A stretch of DNA of 64,000 bases from Procambarus clarkii (taxonomy: Eukaryota; Arthropoda; Malacostraca; Decapoda; Cambaridae): contig NC_091154.1 of NCBI RefSeq assembly GCF_040958095.1, forward strand, positions 48,571,952 to 48,635,951. Reading direction: 5' to 3'. The translations under genes were made by a program, and so were the position numbers. Shown one piece after another: positions 19,877-30,837 of the stretch. Position 1 is the first letter of the stretch, and every line of letters begins with the position of its first letter. The notes beneath the pieces were generated by a model that was not told where the DNA came from, searched no databases, and saw only the letters and a list, made by a program, of their open reading frames with translations.

Positions 19877-21456
19877 TTAACCCTCAAACCGCTAGGGGCC
19901 CAAATGGAATTCACACCCACAGGCGCAACAAAAAAAAAAAATTCCAAAAAATTCTTTCTTCTTATAGAAGTGTTCATTTTTGTTCCCTGATCACGGAAAA
20001 AATAACAAAAAAATCGTAGGTGGCATATTTTAGCCGCAATAGAGTAGGGAAGTGTGGCAAAAAAGGGGCGTTGGCAGAGCCTTCGCCAGACGAAGTCTAC
20101 TCCGCCCGAGCTGTCAGACGGCAGTTGCCACAAATATATTATTACCTAATTATTTCAATGTCTCTGATTGATTTTTTCTTAGTTTTTTTGCAGTAATATT
20201 ATTCCATACAGTGAATTGTAGTATATTTATATTATAAAATGTGTGAACCATCGCTGTACTCAAAATTATGGTGTGCATATTAGTGATTCAATTATTATGT
20301 TCATAAAACAATAAACAAATAGTTTTGCTGTTGTTACACTATATACACAGGTTATATATAAGTATTTGCATGTTTTGTACACCATAACGAACTACTAAGT
20401 TGGTCTTGTGAGTCAAAAAGCAACGAGGAGTGACCGCCAAACACCAGCGAGCCACTCACTGCCACTCCCTCCCTCAACACCACCTCATTCACCTCCTACA
20501 ATACTCTTTCTGTATTTATTCACTATACACAGACGTTATATATACGTATTTACATGTTTTGTTCACCATAACTGTACATCTAAGCTTGTATGGTGAGTAA
20601 AGGCCACAAAGACGTAGCTACTCACACAGTCAGCTGATCGGCGGCCGCCCTCAAGGCCAGACGCACTAATATTTGTCCTTCAACAATATTGTTTGTGGTG
20701 TTATTACGCTATATACACATATTATATATAAGTATCTACCTGTTTTATTCACCATACCTGAACAAATAAGCTGGTATGGTGCCCAAAGACCATCAGTAAA
20801 CACCATGCCAAGACGTGCAGACGACGCTCTTCCCTCACCAAAATGGCGGCTCCCAACCTACTCCTCTCGCTGTTATCACACTCTATACACACGTTATATA
20901 TAAGTATCTACATTTGTGTTCACCATATCGAACCACTAAGCTGGTATGGTGAGTGCAGTCAATAAATGGTGGCCACAAACAGTCAGAAGACGACGCCACA
21001 ACCCTCCCTTGCACAGCCTTACGCCTCCCTCCATGGAGCACAGTGCTAAATATCACCACAATCCTGCTATTATCAGAATCCTGGTCAGTTTTATCACAGT
21101 CAGGGGGCTTCAGTAATACTATCACTGCTAAATAATAGCAGTATCATATATATTATGGTATTTGTAGGTGATGCTGTGGTCACAAGCTGAACAGCGGTGC
21201 TGTGAGCTCGTGCTGCGTGCGCCAGCCTTGGTGGCTTGCTCAATACTGACGCTGTAACACCCAAGAATGTTGGCCTGGATTTTTTTCCTAGGTGGCATCT
21301 GGCAACTATCGGTCGTGGCTGTACTATAGCTGCCCCTATCCCAGGCGGGGAGTTTAAATTATAGCGCTAGACACGAAATCATATATAAATGATGTGCGCG
21401 GTTTCGGTTTTGTCACTGATATCATTTATATATGATATGCGCGGTTTGAGGGTTAA
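19877..21456 (+). mobile_element. TTAA-1 element copy C (uninterrupted reference copy)
   Basis: TTAA at 19877-19880 and 21453-21456 bracket 1572 bp with perfect 12-bp inverted ends CCCTCAAACCGC. The same tail sequence without insertion at 28505-28525 has a single TTAA, proving target duplication. Interior: A-rich and ttccctgatcacgg block; GC-rich block 20030-20130; four degenerate units starting near 20338, 20516, 20701 and 20874 (173-185 bp apart), each with a TTATATATAAGTAT-type motif followed by a ttcaccata block; a common region 21040-21340; and near the right end two copies of atcatatataaatgat-like palindromes followed by gcgcggttt. No coding capacity for a transposase. Confidence 0.9.
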
Positions 21457-22505
21457 TCTAAGAAAATTTTAAGTAGGTAAATACTTGCAAAATTTATAAA
21501 AAACGATAACAGTTACAAGGCAAGAGAAAAAACATATGAGAGAAAATTGTAGGTATATTAAAGCACATAGGTAGCTCAGATTGATTGCAATGACAGCTTG
21601 AATGGTAGTTGACAAAAATTGGTAGACACAATACAGCATATGGCTAGCACATAAAAGAAGACAGCAATGAACACAATGATAAGGTTGTTTGGGTTAGGTT
21701 AAGTACATAAAAATTGGGGGATTGGGTAACACTAGGTACAGAGCAAATTTAAAGCTCAGTGTAGGATACAGAATTTCATCTTCTCAGAAGATGAAATTAG
21801 GTACTTTTTGGTTTTGCTTTTAAATAAGGCAAAAGTTTGACAGCTTTTCAATTCACTAGGGAGTGAGTTCCATAGACTATAAGTCCCTTAATTTGCATAG
21901 AGTGTTTACACAGATTAAGTTTGACCCCTGGGGATATCAAAGAGATATTTATTTCTGGTGTGGTGATAATGGGTCCTATTACATCTGTCCAGGGAGAGTT
22001 TCAGAGCATGGTTTGCATTTAAGAACAGGGTTTTGTAAATGTAGTTGACACAAAAGAATGTGTGGAGGGAGTTAATATTTAGCAAGTTTAGGGATTTAAA
22101 GAAGGGAGCCGAGTGTTGTCTGAAAGCAGAGTTAGTTATTATTCTGATAGCAGATTTTTGCTGGGTGATGATGGGCTTAAGGTGGTTTGCAGTGGTAGAC
22201 CCCCATGCACAGATACCATAATTAAGATAGGGGTAGATTAGTGCATAATATAGTGAGAGGAGAGCTGAGTTAGGAACATAATATCTTATTTTAGAGAGTA
22301 TACCAACTGTCTTAGAGACTTTCTTAGTTATGTGTTGAATGTGGGTGCTGAAGTTGAGTCTCTTGTCTAGGAATAGGCCAAGAAACTTGCCATCATTTTT
22401 ATTACTGATGTTAATGTTGTCTATCTGTAGCTGAATTGCATTTGATGATTTGCTTCCAAATAAGACGTGAATATTGCAAAAAGATACGTGAATATTTACA
22501 CATCG
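21457..22505 (-). pseudogene. LINE-A C-terminal RT region and 3' UTR
   Basis: The minus-strand frame 21915-22500 reads VLFGSKSSNAIQLQIDNINI, NDGKFLGLFLDKRLNFSTHI, TKKVSKTVGILSKIRYYVP, LYYALIYPYLNYGICAWGST and RIITNSAFRQHSAPFFKSLN, the typical region after the RT active site in CR1/jockey-type LINEs. It continues into a 3' UTR that ends in the shared tail, which TTAA-1 copy C splits. A junction near 22505 joins it to a different LINE. Confidence 0.8.
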
Positions 22506-22925
22506 CTGGAACATTGGAATTGTCTCTAAATTCACGTATCTTTTTGCACTCCATCACATAGTGACGGAAGGTGTGCGAATAATTTTGTTGACACAGTTTA
22601 CATTTGGTCAGGTCTACATCAGCAGATAATGAGAATTCCCAGAGATACTTGTAACCAAGTCTAAGCCGAGCAGTAGTAACATCTAGAAGTCTGCTGATTT
22701 TATTGGATGATCCATAGATGTGTGGCTCCTCTTGCATGATAGTATGGTGATAGATGGAATTACTGGTGTCAATTTCACTTTGCCTCAGATCTACAAGATC
22801 TTATTGAAGTTCTCGGTGTACTGCTGCTCTCAGATTGCTCATTGATAATCCAAGGTTACACACACCGGCTCCTTTAAAGGCAGATTCTTTGGCTAACTTA
22901 TCAGCTCTATCCTAGTGCTGTGAGT
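22506..22925 (-). pseudogene. RNase H end and zinc knuckle of another LINE
   Basis: Minus-strand text reads RADKLAKESAFKGAGVCNLG (end of RNase H), then LLDVTTARLRLGYKYLWEFS and CKLCQQNYSHTFRHYVMECK, a CX2C...H...C knuckle that follows RNase H in I-like LINEs. A second, diverged copy of the first half is at 27955-28150. It is sandwiched between two LINE-A parts, so it inserted there or the region recombined. Confidence 0.7.
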
Positions 22926-23340
22926 AATGCATTTATATCGTCAAAATGTTTACCAAGTGATCTCACATTTTGGTTATAAACTGATAAACAGGTGCTATTT
23001 TGGAGTTTGTTTTTTGCCTGGTGTGCTGTGAAATACTTGCAATAATGATGATCAATGTGCTGGTTGCTGTAGATATGAGACAGAAGACTTTGATCAGGAT
23101 CAATATCAGTGTGCATGGAGATGCAGAGGGATCACGTACGATACAAGATACATGATATACCAAAACACAAGAATAGAAGCAAATACAATAAAATAGTAAC
23201 AAATTAGAAGTAAAATAAAGATCCAATAGATAGCCAGGAAGAACACAGAAGTTAGATAAAAGAAAAAACAAAAAAATAGTAGAGACTGACAATATAAATG
23301 TAAAATAAAAAATAATAAGAAAAATAATAATCATAAAGTA
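22926..23340 (-). pseudogene. LINE-A 5' region and start of endonuclease
   Basis: On the minus strand MHTDIDPDQSLLSHIYSNQH and KLQNSTCLSVYNQNVRSLGK followed by HFDDINALLTALG is the beginning of an APE-type endonuclease frame. The same protein appears on the plus strand at 34858-34968 continuing at 43213. Upstream to 23340 the DNA is A-rich 5' UTR-like sequence with no further domain. Confidence 0.7.
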
Positions 23341-23823
23341 AAATGATCTTAAAGATAATTAGCTTAGTAGTGGTTAATTAAAATCCTATAATTAGTGTGA
23401 ACCTAAGAAAACAAAGTGAGCTCAAATAGATAATTCCAAGAAAAAAAAAGATGACATATAAATCTAAGTAAATCTAGAAATTTACTCTAATATAAATCTA
23501 TGTGTAAAAATAAACAGGGTGAGAGTATATTCATGTGGAAGATATGATACTGAGGTAGATGCTTATATAAACAATTATACTATTAATTAATTCCAATAAA
23601 TGATTACATGAAACAAATACCAAGTTACTTTAAATATAAAAGGGTAATACGGAGCCCTAGGTTTAGTGACAAGGGGATTAACTAAGACCAAATAATTAAG
23701 AGTAAAAAACAAGCAATGTCAACAACAAAGATGACAAACAAAAAATAAAAATATAAATAAAAAACCTTTGGAAAGGAAAGGCAGAGCCTAAGTACACTTT
23801 GGTATAGTATGAGAGACTACAAA
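23341..23823. other. A-rich spacer, no recognisable feature
   Basis: About 480 bp of A-rich DNA without coding signal, terminal repeats or RNA-gene features. Possibly 5' UTR or decayed LINE sequence. Confidence 0.4.
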
Positions 23824-26456
23824 TTATCGCACATTATCGTTTATCGCACAATGGGTCCACTTGTTGCTATTGGAGGCTCTTCTGTCCAGAGTTAGTGCTC
23901 CAGTGATTATATCTTTAAGTGAACTGATTTTAGTTCTAGTCAATATCTTGGTCAGTATGCACGCAGCAATCCCTTTTACCCTTATTTCAATCAACGTTAG
24001 CTTGGTTTCTAGTCTTAGGTTCAGTATTTTAGTCCATCTGGGAGCTCCTGTTATGATTCGCAATGCATCGTTTTGAATAACCTCAACATTTGCCACTGAC
24101 CAGGAGAAAGAGTGAGTAAGGCAGGCGCTGCATAATCAACTAGGGAACAAACGGCGTGTATGTAAAACATTCTTAACACTTTGTGTCCCGCTCCTAGACG
24201 GGGGCCCTGTGATTGCTCTCATTATATACAGTCGTGATTTTGCTTTCTCCTTTAGATATTGAATTTGCTTGTTGAATGTCATTTTAAAATCTATCCACAC
24301 TCCGAGATATTGATATTGTGTAATCCACTAAAGGTTAATGTCTTGAATGCGTAGGTGCCTGTCTGGAGTGTTGCCACCTAGTCTCATTGCCTTAGACTTC
24401 TGTGCAGATATTTTTAGCCCTAAAATACTGCATTCAGATGTTACTTTATCTAATGCACCTTGTGATTTATTTAAAAGTGAAGGACCTGTAATGACTAATA
24501 CTATATCATCAGCATAGCTTAGCAATTTAACCCCTTCTGTAAATGTCATGGTAACAAGGTTTTCCATAAGGATGTTAAAAAGACTAGTACTGAGGACTTC
24601 TCCTTGTGGAGTCCCATTCTCATGCAAGTGGTAGTCCGACACATGTCCTTGCAACTTTACTCTGACATACCCGTGACGTAGGTACTCTTGAATCCATTCT
24701 AGCACATTTCCCTTTACACTTTTTTAATGAAGGTGTGTAAAATTGCTTGCAGGCTTGCAAGTTCGAATGCTTTTTCTAGATATCTTTAAGTGACTAGTCT
24801 CTGTGGTGTAGTGGTAAGACACTCGCCTGGCATTCGCGAGCACTTTGTCATGGGTTCGTATCCTGGCCGGGGTAGATTTACTGGGCGCAAATCCTTAACT
24901 GTAGCCTCTGTTTAACTCAACAGTAAAATGGGTACTTGGTTATAAAAACGATTCTTCGCGGCGGGGATCGTATTCCAGGGACCTGCCCAAAACGCAACGC
25001 ATACTAGTGGCTGTACAAGAATGTAACAACTCTTGTATGTATCTCAAAAAAAAAAAAAAAAAAAAAAAAAAATCACTATAGCTGGACCTGAGTTAACTGT
25101 TCCTAGATATGTTGCTATGCAGTTGGCAGTACCTACTCCTCTTGTGAAGCCAAATATGTGTTTATGCATATCTCCAGTCTTCCACAGTAGCCTATTTAAG
25201 ACCATCTGTTCTGCAGTTTTACTAATGCATGATGTTAATAAAATGGGTCTGTAATTGCCAGGTTCTTTCGGCTTAGGAATCGGTATGATGTCTGCTTTCT
25301 TCCAAGAGGTCGGCAGTTTGCCTTGCTGCCAAGATGCATTGATGACGTCCAATATTCCTAGTTCTCCAGCAGGACCTGCATGTGCGATCATTGAGTATGT
25401 AATGTTATCAGCACCTGGTGCAGTGTCCTTACCACCTTTTTTGGCTCTGATTAGTTCTTGTTTGGTGAAGGGACAGTCGCATTTGTCATTTATAGCTATG
25501 CTCTCATGAATGACTGTCAACCTATCTTGTTTTAATTGTTCTTGCTGCCTTCGGATCATTGCAGGAAGCTATGAAGCCATTCTTTCTGCAAATTGGATAG
25601 CAAGTCTCTCAACCTCCTGCAATGCTTGAATACATGCCTGTGGTCGGGCTGGTCGACCTGATATAGTTTTAATCTGACCCCATATCTTGCCAAGACAACT
25701 ATGTTCATTTAGAGTTTGACACCACTGAAACCATCTTGCCTCCTTTACTTCTCTAGAAACTCGTCTTGCTTCAGATATCACTGCTCTTAGCAGAGTTCTT
25801 CCTTCTAGTGGGGGGGTTTCTCTTTAGATGTTTTTCTAAGATGTTAACTCTGTGGTTCTGTTCTTTAACTTCATTATTATAGAACCAATAGTTCTTTCGT
25901 TTTGTGTTTCCTGTGATAATGATTGGAATGGCTTTGTTTGCAGCAGCTGCAATGACTTCCTGCAGATTGGTCTCGTGTATGTTCAAATCCTCTGACGGCG
26001 TGTATGTTGCATACCATTTTTCAAGTTCTTCTTAGTATATATTCCAATTGGCCTTTCTTAAATTCCACCTAGGTTGTGCAGGTGGTATAGGAGATCGTTC
26101 TATGTTTAGTGTTGTGACAGCAGCATAGTGGTCGCTGGTGATCATCGGTTCTACTTCCCACTTCGCCTGAGTGCTGTTGTGATTAATGTAAGATCAAGGG
26201 AACCTCCTAGAATGTGAGTGGGTTCCCCAGTGTTGAGAAGTGTAATTTCAGGTACTTCTCGCAGAGCTCCAGCTAAATGGCGCCCATCTGCATTGGCTGG
26301 CCCATTCGCACCTAACTCTTGATGATGAGCATTAAAATCCCAAGCAATAATTACATTTTCCTGCGTGGCCAAAGCAAGCACTGCCTCTGCTTCTAGTTTA
26401 CGTCTAGGGAGCTTGTAAACATTGTATATGAGGAGCTCAATATTAGCCATATTCAC
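23824..26456 (-). pseudogene. LINE-R copy 3: APE, RT and thumb, interrupted by a SINE
   Basis: From right to left on the minus strand: endonuclease (MNMANIELLIYNVYKLPRRK; WDFNAHHQELG; SLDLTLITTAL; SDHYAAV near 26125), linker, RT N-terminus (KKGGKDTAPGADNITYSMIA; SWKKADIIPIPKPKEPGNYR), then after the SINE at 24785-25072 the frame resumes with LEKAFELASLQAILH (motif A region), GTPQGEVLSTSLFNILMENL (motif B), LSYADDIVLV (motif C, active-site YADD) and the thumb ITGAPRWTKILNLRLETKL. Several frameshifts are present. The WDFN form replaces the usual GDFN. This is the longest RT-bearing member of the RNase H LINE group in the left half, though its own RNase H is not attached. Confidence 0.85.
24785..25072 (+). 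mobile_element. tRNA-derived SINE with LINE-A-type tail and poly(A)
   Basis: The head resembles a tRNA: A-box-like TGGTGTAGTGGTAAGACAC at about 24803 and B-box-like GGGTTCGTATCC at about 24854 (consensus GGTTCGANTCC), spaced as in a tRNA gene. A body follows, then cctgcccaaaacgcaacgca and ctagtggctgtacaagaatg, the tail found on the LINE sequence at 28512-28625, and a run of about 30 A. It interrupts the RT frame between GPAIV and LEKAF; short flanking sequences tgacta and tcacta may be an imperfect target duplication. It would be transcribed by RNA polymerase III and mobilised by the LINE sharing its tail. Confidence 0.88.
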
Positions 26457-27730
26457 CAGGGCAGGGCGAGGTACATAATATCTGATCTTAGAAAGAATGC
26501 CAACAGTTTTTGAAGCTTTTTATTGATATATTTAGAATGTGTCCCTAAAAATTCAGCTTGTGGTCAATGAGAACGCCTAGGAATTTGCCATCTATTTTGT
26601 TACAAATTTGGGTATTATTTAGCCTGAGATTTATTTGGTTTGAAGATTTATTGCCAAACAAAATATAGAAAGTTTTGTCAATGTTGAGGGTGAGTTTGTT
26701 GGCAGTTAGCCATAGATGGCCTTTATTTAGCTCAGTATTCACTGTGACATTAAGAGCAAAGGGGTCAGGACTGGAGTAAATGAAGGTTGTGTCGTCAGCA
26801 AATAGAATTGGTTTGAGGTGTTGGGAGGCATTTGGAAGATCATTAATGTAGATGAGAAAGAGGAGAGGGCCAAGTATGCTGCCCTGAGGAACACCAATGT
26901 TGATGGGGTAGGGTGGGAGAAATTGAACTATTCACAGAAACATACTGGAGCCTGTCAGTAAGGTAAGATTTGAGGTATTGCAGGGAGTGACTTCTGACTC
27001 CATAATGATGTAATTTAAGAGGAAGGTTTTGGTGGTTGACATTGTCAAAAGCCTTATGCAGGTCCACAAATAACCCAACAGGGAACTTATTTTTATCAAG
27101 AGCTGCATGTATCAAGTTAATCATACTAATATGTGCATCGTTAGTGCTTTTTTGGGTCTGAAGCCATATTGACAAGAGCTAATTGTGTATAGTGTTTGGC
27201 TAGATAAGAGTAAAGCTGCTTGTAGATTAGTTTTTCATATACAGTAGTTTTGACAAGTTTGGCAGGATTGATATAGGTCTGTAGTTGTTAACATCAGTGA
27301 GACCACCACATTTGTGGACAGGGGTTACTCTCGTTTTTTTAGAATATCTGGAAAGGTTTGGAGTTCAAGTGACTTGTTGAAGAGCAATGCAATAGCAGGG
27401 GCTAAAGATCTGGAGGCTGTTTTGAAAATTAAAGTTGGTATCTCCTCAAGGGCACTAGACTTGGTTTTAAGGGAAAGGATTATCTCATTAACATCAGTGG
27501 CATTTGCAGGTGTTAGGTACAGAGACTGTGGATAGTTACCTGTAAGATAGTCCTGAACATTAGTACTGGAAGATGGAATATCATTTGCCAAGGAAGAGAA
27601 GAACCTATTAAACTCAATAGCAGTATCAGTGGCTGTAAGTTGTCCATCGTTATTGGACAGGAGTACAGTATTGGTTTGTTATTTAATATCTTCTTTGATC
27701 CCAATATTTGTGAAATTGTGCTCCATAATT
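26457..27730 (-). pseudogene. LINE-A reverse transcriptase, minus strand
   Basis: From 27704 downward the minus strand encodes MGSKKILNNKPIL, KTKSSALEEIPTLIFK, IALLFNKSLELQTFPDILKK, then KSTNDAHISMINLIHAALDK and FPVGLFVDLHKAFDNVNHQN (motif A), a frameshifted motif C region (LFADDTT readable near 26790), and KLTLNIDKTFYILFGNKSSN with KIDGKFLGVLIDHKLNF. It ends abruptly at 26457 next to LINE-R. Several frameshifts disable it. Homologous to 17351-18205 and 21457-22505. Confidence 0.82.
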
Positions 27731-28490
27731 ATTAATTATAGAGCATAATTATATCATCATTAAAATAATTACATAATTATTAATAAATAAATAAATTATT
27801 CGATATTATTTTACTGTGAGCATAACTTATTATTACGGGTTGTGGCATTACTATTTACTATTTCCAACTCCTCCATGGCACTTTTGACGTTATATCTGTT
27901 ACTTTACCATATTATATTATGTTATTAATATTATTTCTTATTACAGTTACGAATCGGTAGTATTACTGGTGTCGATTCCACTTTGCCTCAGATCTACAAG
28001 ATCTTGTTGAAGTTCTTGGTGTACTGCTGCTCTCAAATTGCTCATTGACAATCCAAGGTTACACTCAACGGCTCCTTTAAGGCAGATTCTTTGGCTAACT
28101 TATCACCTCTATCATGCATTCGGAGGCCAACATGAGATGGAGACTACATGCAATGGTCTCTGCTACCATCCTTAATAATTTTGTTGTATTTGTGTCTAGC
28201 TTCGGACACATGCATGTTACAGTTATGCCTTAATGAACTGCTTTATTATACTTGATTTATTGTTTATATTATATATTGATTTTATATTATATATATCGAT
28301 TCTATGTTATATATATTTTGATTATATATTGTTTGATTTATTGTTTATATTAATATATTTGATTATATCTGAATTGAGTTATTATACTTGATCAATTTAC
28401 TTCTGGCTTAATTCTACTAATCTCTCTCTCATCTCATTTTTTTCTTGCAATGTATCTGTTATCATTTTATCAATTCTGCAAGAATTTACC
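27731..28490 (-). other. AT-rich region with a diverged RNase H LINE scrap
   Basis: 27955-28150 is a diverged copy of 22740-22920 (same order, including cagatctacaagatctt and gctcattgacaatccaaggt), i.e. the end of an RNase H domain on the minus strand. 28250-28380 is a degenerate TATATTGATT-type AT repeat. The remainder shows no coding signal. Confidence 0.6.
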
Positions 28491-28625
28491 TACTTAAAAT
28501 TATCTGTTAGATTAAGGACTTGCCCGAAACACTGCGCGTACTAGTGGCTTTACAAGATTGTAAATACCATGCTATGTATTCTCACAAACCCAATGTATCT
28601 TCTTGTATATAAATAAATAAATAAA
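28491..28625 (+). repeat. LINE 3' tail, intact (empty site for TTAA-1 copy C)
   Basis: Reads tacctacttaaaattatctg, gttagattaaggacttgccc, ctagtggctttacaagattg and ends in an (ATAA)n tail. It is the plus-strand counterpart of the tail split at 19740-19876/21457. The single TTAA at 28512-28515 sits exactly where copy C is inserted in the other copy. Confidence 0.85.
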
Positions 28626-28890
28626 AAAATAAGAATATCTTCCAATATTCCTGAGTGTATGAAGAAATTACAGAGCTCAAAAGTACCTCATACCATTTGG
28701 TATGAAGTCACTGATAACAGGGCAATAACAGATATTGTCAATAAAACAGGGCAATAACAGATATAGTGTTGGAGAGTATGTCCTCTCAAGTAGGACTGAA
28801 AACAGATGTTTTTTCACCCAGAGGGTCATAAACCCATGGAACTGCCTACCTGCTGAAGCAGTAAATGCCAAAATCCAACTAGAAAATATA
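28626..28890 (+). pseudogene. C-terminal fragment of a CR1/jockey-type LINE
   Basis: The plus strand reads GNNRYSVGEYVLSSRTENRC and FFTQRVINPWNCLPAEAVNA, the usual last conserved block of LINE RT proteins of this group. A direct repeat of aacagggcaataacagatat (about 28713 and 28746) lies just upstream. Fragment only. Confidence 0.7.
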
Positions 28891-29074
28891 AAAATTCTAA
28901 TTTTTATTCAGGTACATACATATTCGTACATACATTGAGGTGGAGTTACAAACATAATGTTGGATTTATAGATAGAGCTAGTACATACAATACCTAAAAC
29001 CACTAATACGCATAGCTTTTTGGGCAAGATGTTGGGAGGGGGGAAGACAGACTAAAACTTAATAGTAAATGAGA
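28891..29074 (-). repeat. LINE-A 3' tail, minus strand
   Basis: On the minus strand it reads cttgcccaaaaagctatgcg, tattgtatgtactagctcta and ends cctgaataaa, as at 18100-18205. TTAA-1 copy D is inserted just beyond it. Confidence 0.75.
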
Positions 29075-30682
29075 TTAACCCTTAAATGGCGCATAGCTAT
29101 ATACCATTTGACACCCACAGGTGCATACCAAAAAAAAAAAAAAAATTTTTTCTTCCTAACCTGTTAATTTGTGTTCACTGATCACGGGAAAAATAATAAA
29201 AAAATCGTAAGTGGCATATATTGTCCACTATAGGGCAGGGAATTCTGGCAAAAATCAGGTGCTGACTGAGCGTGCGTTCCAGGCGGTCTGTTGATCGCCA
29301 GCTGTCAAGCCGGAGTTTCCACAAAGAGATAATTACCTAATTATTTCAATGTCTCTGATTGATTCTTCGTAGTTTTTTTGCTGTAATATTATTCAATAGT
29401 GTGTAGTGTGATATATTTACATAATAAAATGAGTGAATCATCGCTGTACTAAAAAATATGGTGTGCATATGGTGTACTCAAATCTGGTGTACTCAAAAAT
29501 ATGGTGATTCAGTTATGTTCATCAAACAGTGAACAAATACTTTGTCGGTTATTACACTATATACACAGGTTATATATAAGTATTTGCATGTTTTGTTCAC
29601 CATAACGAACCACTTAAGTTGGTATGCTGAGTGGCAGTGGCAGTGGCAGGCAGTGAATTGCTGCCACTGGCTGCCACTCCCTCCCTCACCTCACCTCACC
29701 TGACTTGCCACCATTCTCCACCCACCATACTGTTTTTGCTTCTATATACAGACGTTATATATAAGTATTTACATGTTTTGTTCACCATAACTGTACATCT
29801 AAGCCTGTATGGTGAGTAAAGGCACAAAGACGAAGCTACTCACACAGTCAGCTGGTGGCGGCCGCCCTCAAGGCCAGACGCACTAATATTTCTCCTACAA
29901 CAATACTGTTTGTGGTGTTATTACGCTATATACACACATTATATATAAATATCTACCTGTTTTATTCACTATACTTGTACAAGTAAACTGGTATGGTACC
30001 CAAAGACCATCGTGGTCATCAGTAAACAACATGGTAAGTCCTGCAGACGACGCTCCTCCCTCACCAAAATGGCGGCTCCCAGCCTCCTACTCTCGCTGTT
30101 ATCTCACACTATACACACGTTATATATAAGTATCTACATTTGTGTTCACAATAGCGAACCACTAAGCTGGTATGGTGAGTGCAGTCAATAAAAGGTGGCC
30201 ACACACACTCAAAAGACAATGCCACCATCCTCCCTCCCACAGCATTACTCCTCCCTCCATGGCGCACAGCGCCAAATATCACCACAATCCTGCTATTATC
30301 AGAACCCTGGTCAGTTTTATCACAGTCAGGGGTCTTCTGTAATAATATCATCGCTACATAATAGCATGAACAAGTATATTATGGCATTTTTAGGCGATGC
30401 TGTGGTCACAAGCTGAACAGCAGTGCTGTGAGTTCATGCTGTGTGCGTCAGGCTTGGTAGCTCACTCAATACTGAGGCCCCTAACACCCGGGAGTTTGGC
30501 CCACGATTTTTAAAAAAAATGGCGCATGTTTACAAGAGCCCTGATGAAGGTGTGGTGAACCCCGTGTATCCGCGGGCCATTTAAATCTTGCGTAGTACTC
30601 CAAAGCATCACATGATGCGATGCGCAATTTACTGCAAGTCGGTCAAAGCATCATATGATGCGATGCGCAATTGAAGGGTTAA
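29075..30682 (+). mobile_element. TTAA-1 element copy D
   Basis: TTAA at 29075-29078 and 30679-30682 bracket 1600 bp with imperfect inverted ends (CCCTTAAATGGCGC and the complement of gcgcaattgaaggg). The order of blocks is as in copy C, with four degenerate units starting near 29552, 29750, 29925 and 30105. Its right end has two copies of a palindrome (GCATCACATGATGC and GCATCATATGATGC), each followed by gatgcgcaatt. It represents a different subfamily of ends from copy C while keeping the same interior. No coding capacity. Confidence 0.87.
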
Positions 30683-30837
30683 AGTATAAATTGTGTTAAT
30701 AAAAAAGGAATAAAAAGGGGGGGGGGGGTGGACATGGCAGGAATCAGCAATTGTACAAGTTGGTCAATAAGCAGCATTTATTTATTATTTTCTTTATTTA
30801 TATATATACAAGACGTCTGACATATATATGTCAGACG
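30683..30837. other. Junction segment with G tract and perfect 30-bp palindrome
   Basis: Contains a G run (30717-30728), an A/T-rich stretch with tttatttattattttcttta and, at 30811-30840, a perfect palindrome whose left half is AGACGTCTGACATAT. The palindrome abuts the Penelope-like fragment. Function unknown. Confidence 0.6.

Noticed and set aside
19881..21452. A hidden piggyBac transposase inside TTAA-1
   Set aside because: I looked on both strands in copies C and D, which are uninterrupted. Frames are under 90 codons and show no DDBD or C-terminal zinc-finger features.
24800..24875. A functional tRNA gene
   Set aside because: A- and B-box-like sequences exist, but the B box is altered, a good clover-leaf acceptor stem is not formed, and the segment continues into a SINE body, LINE tail and poly(A).
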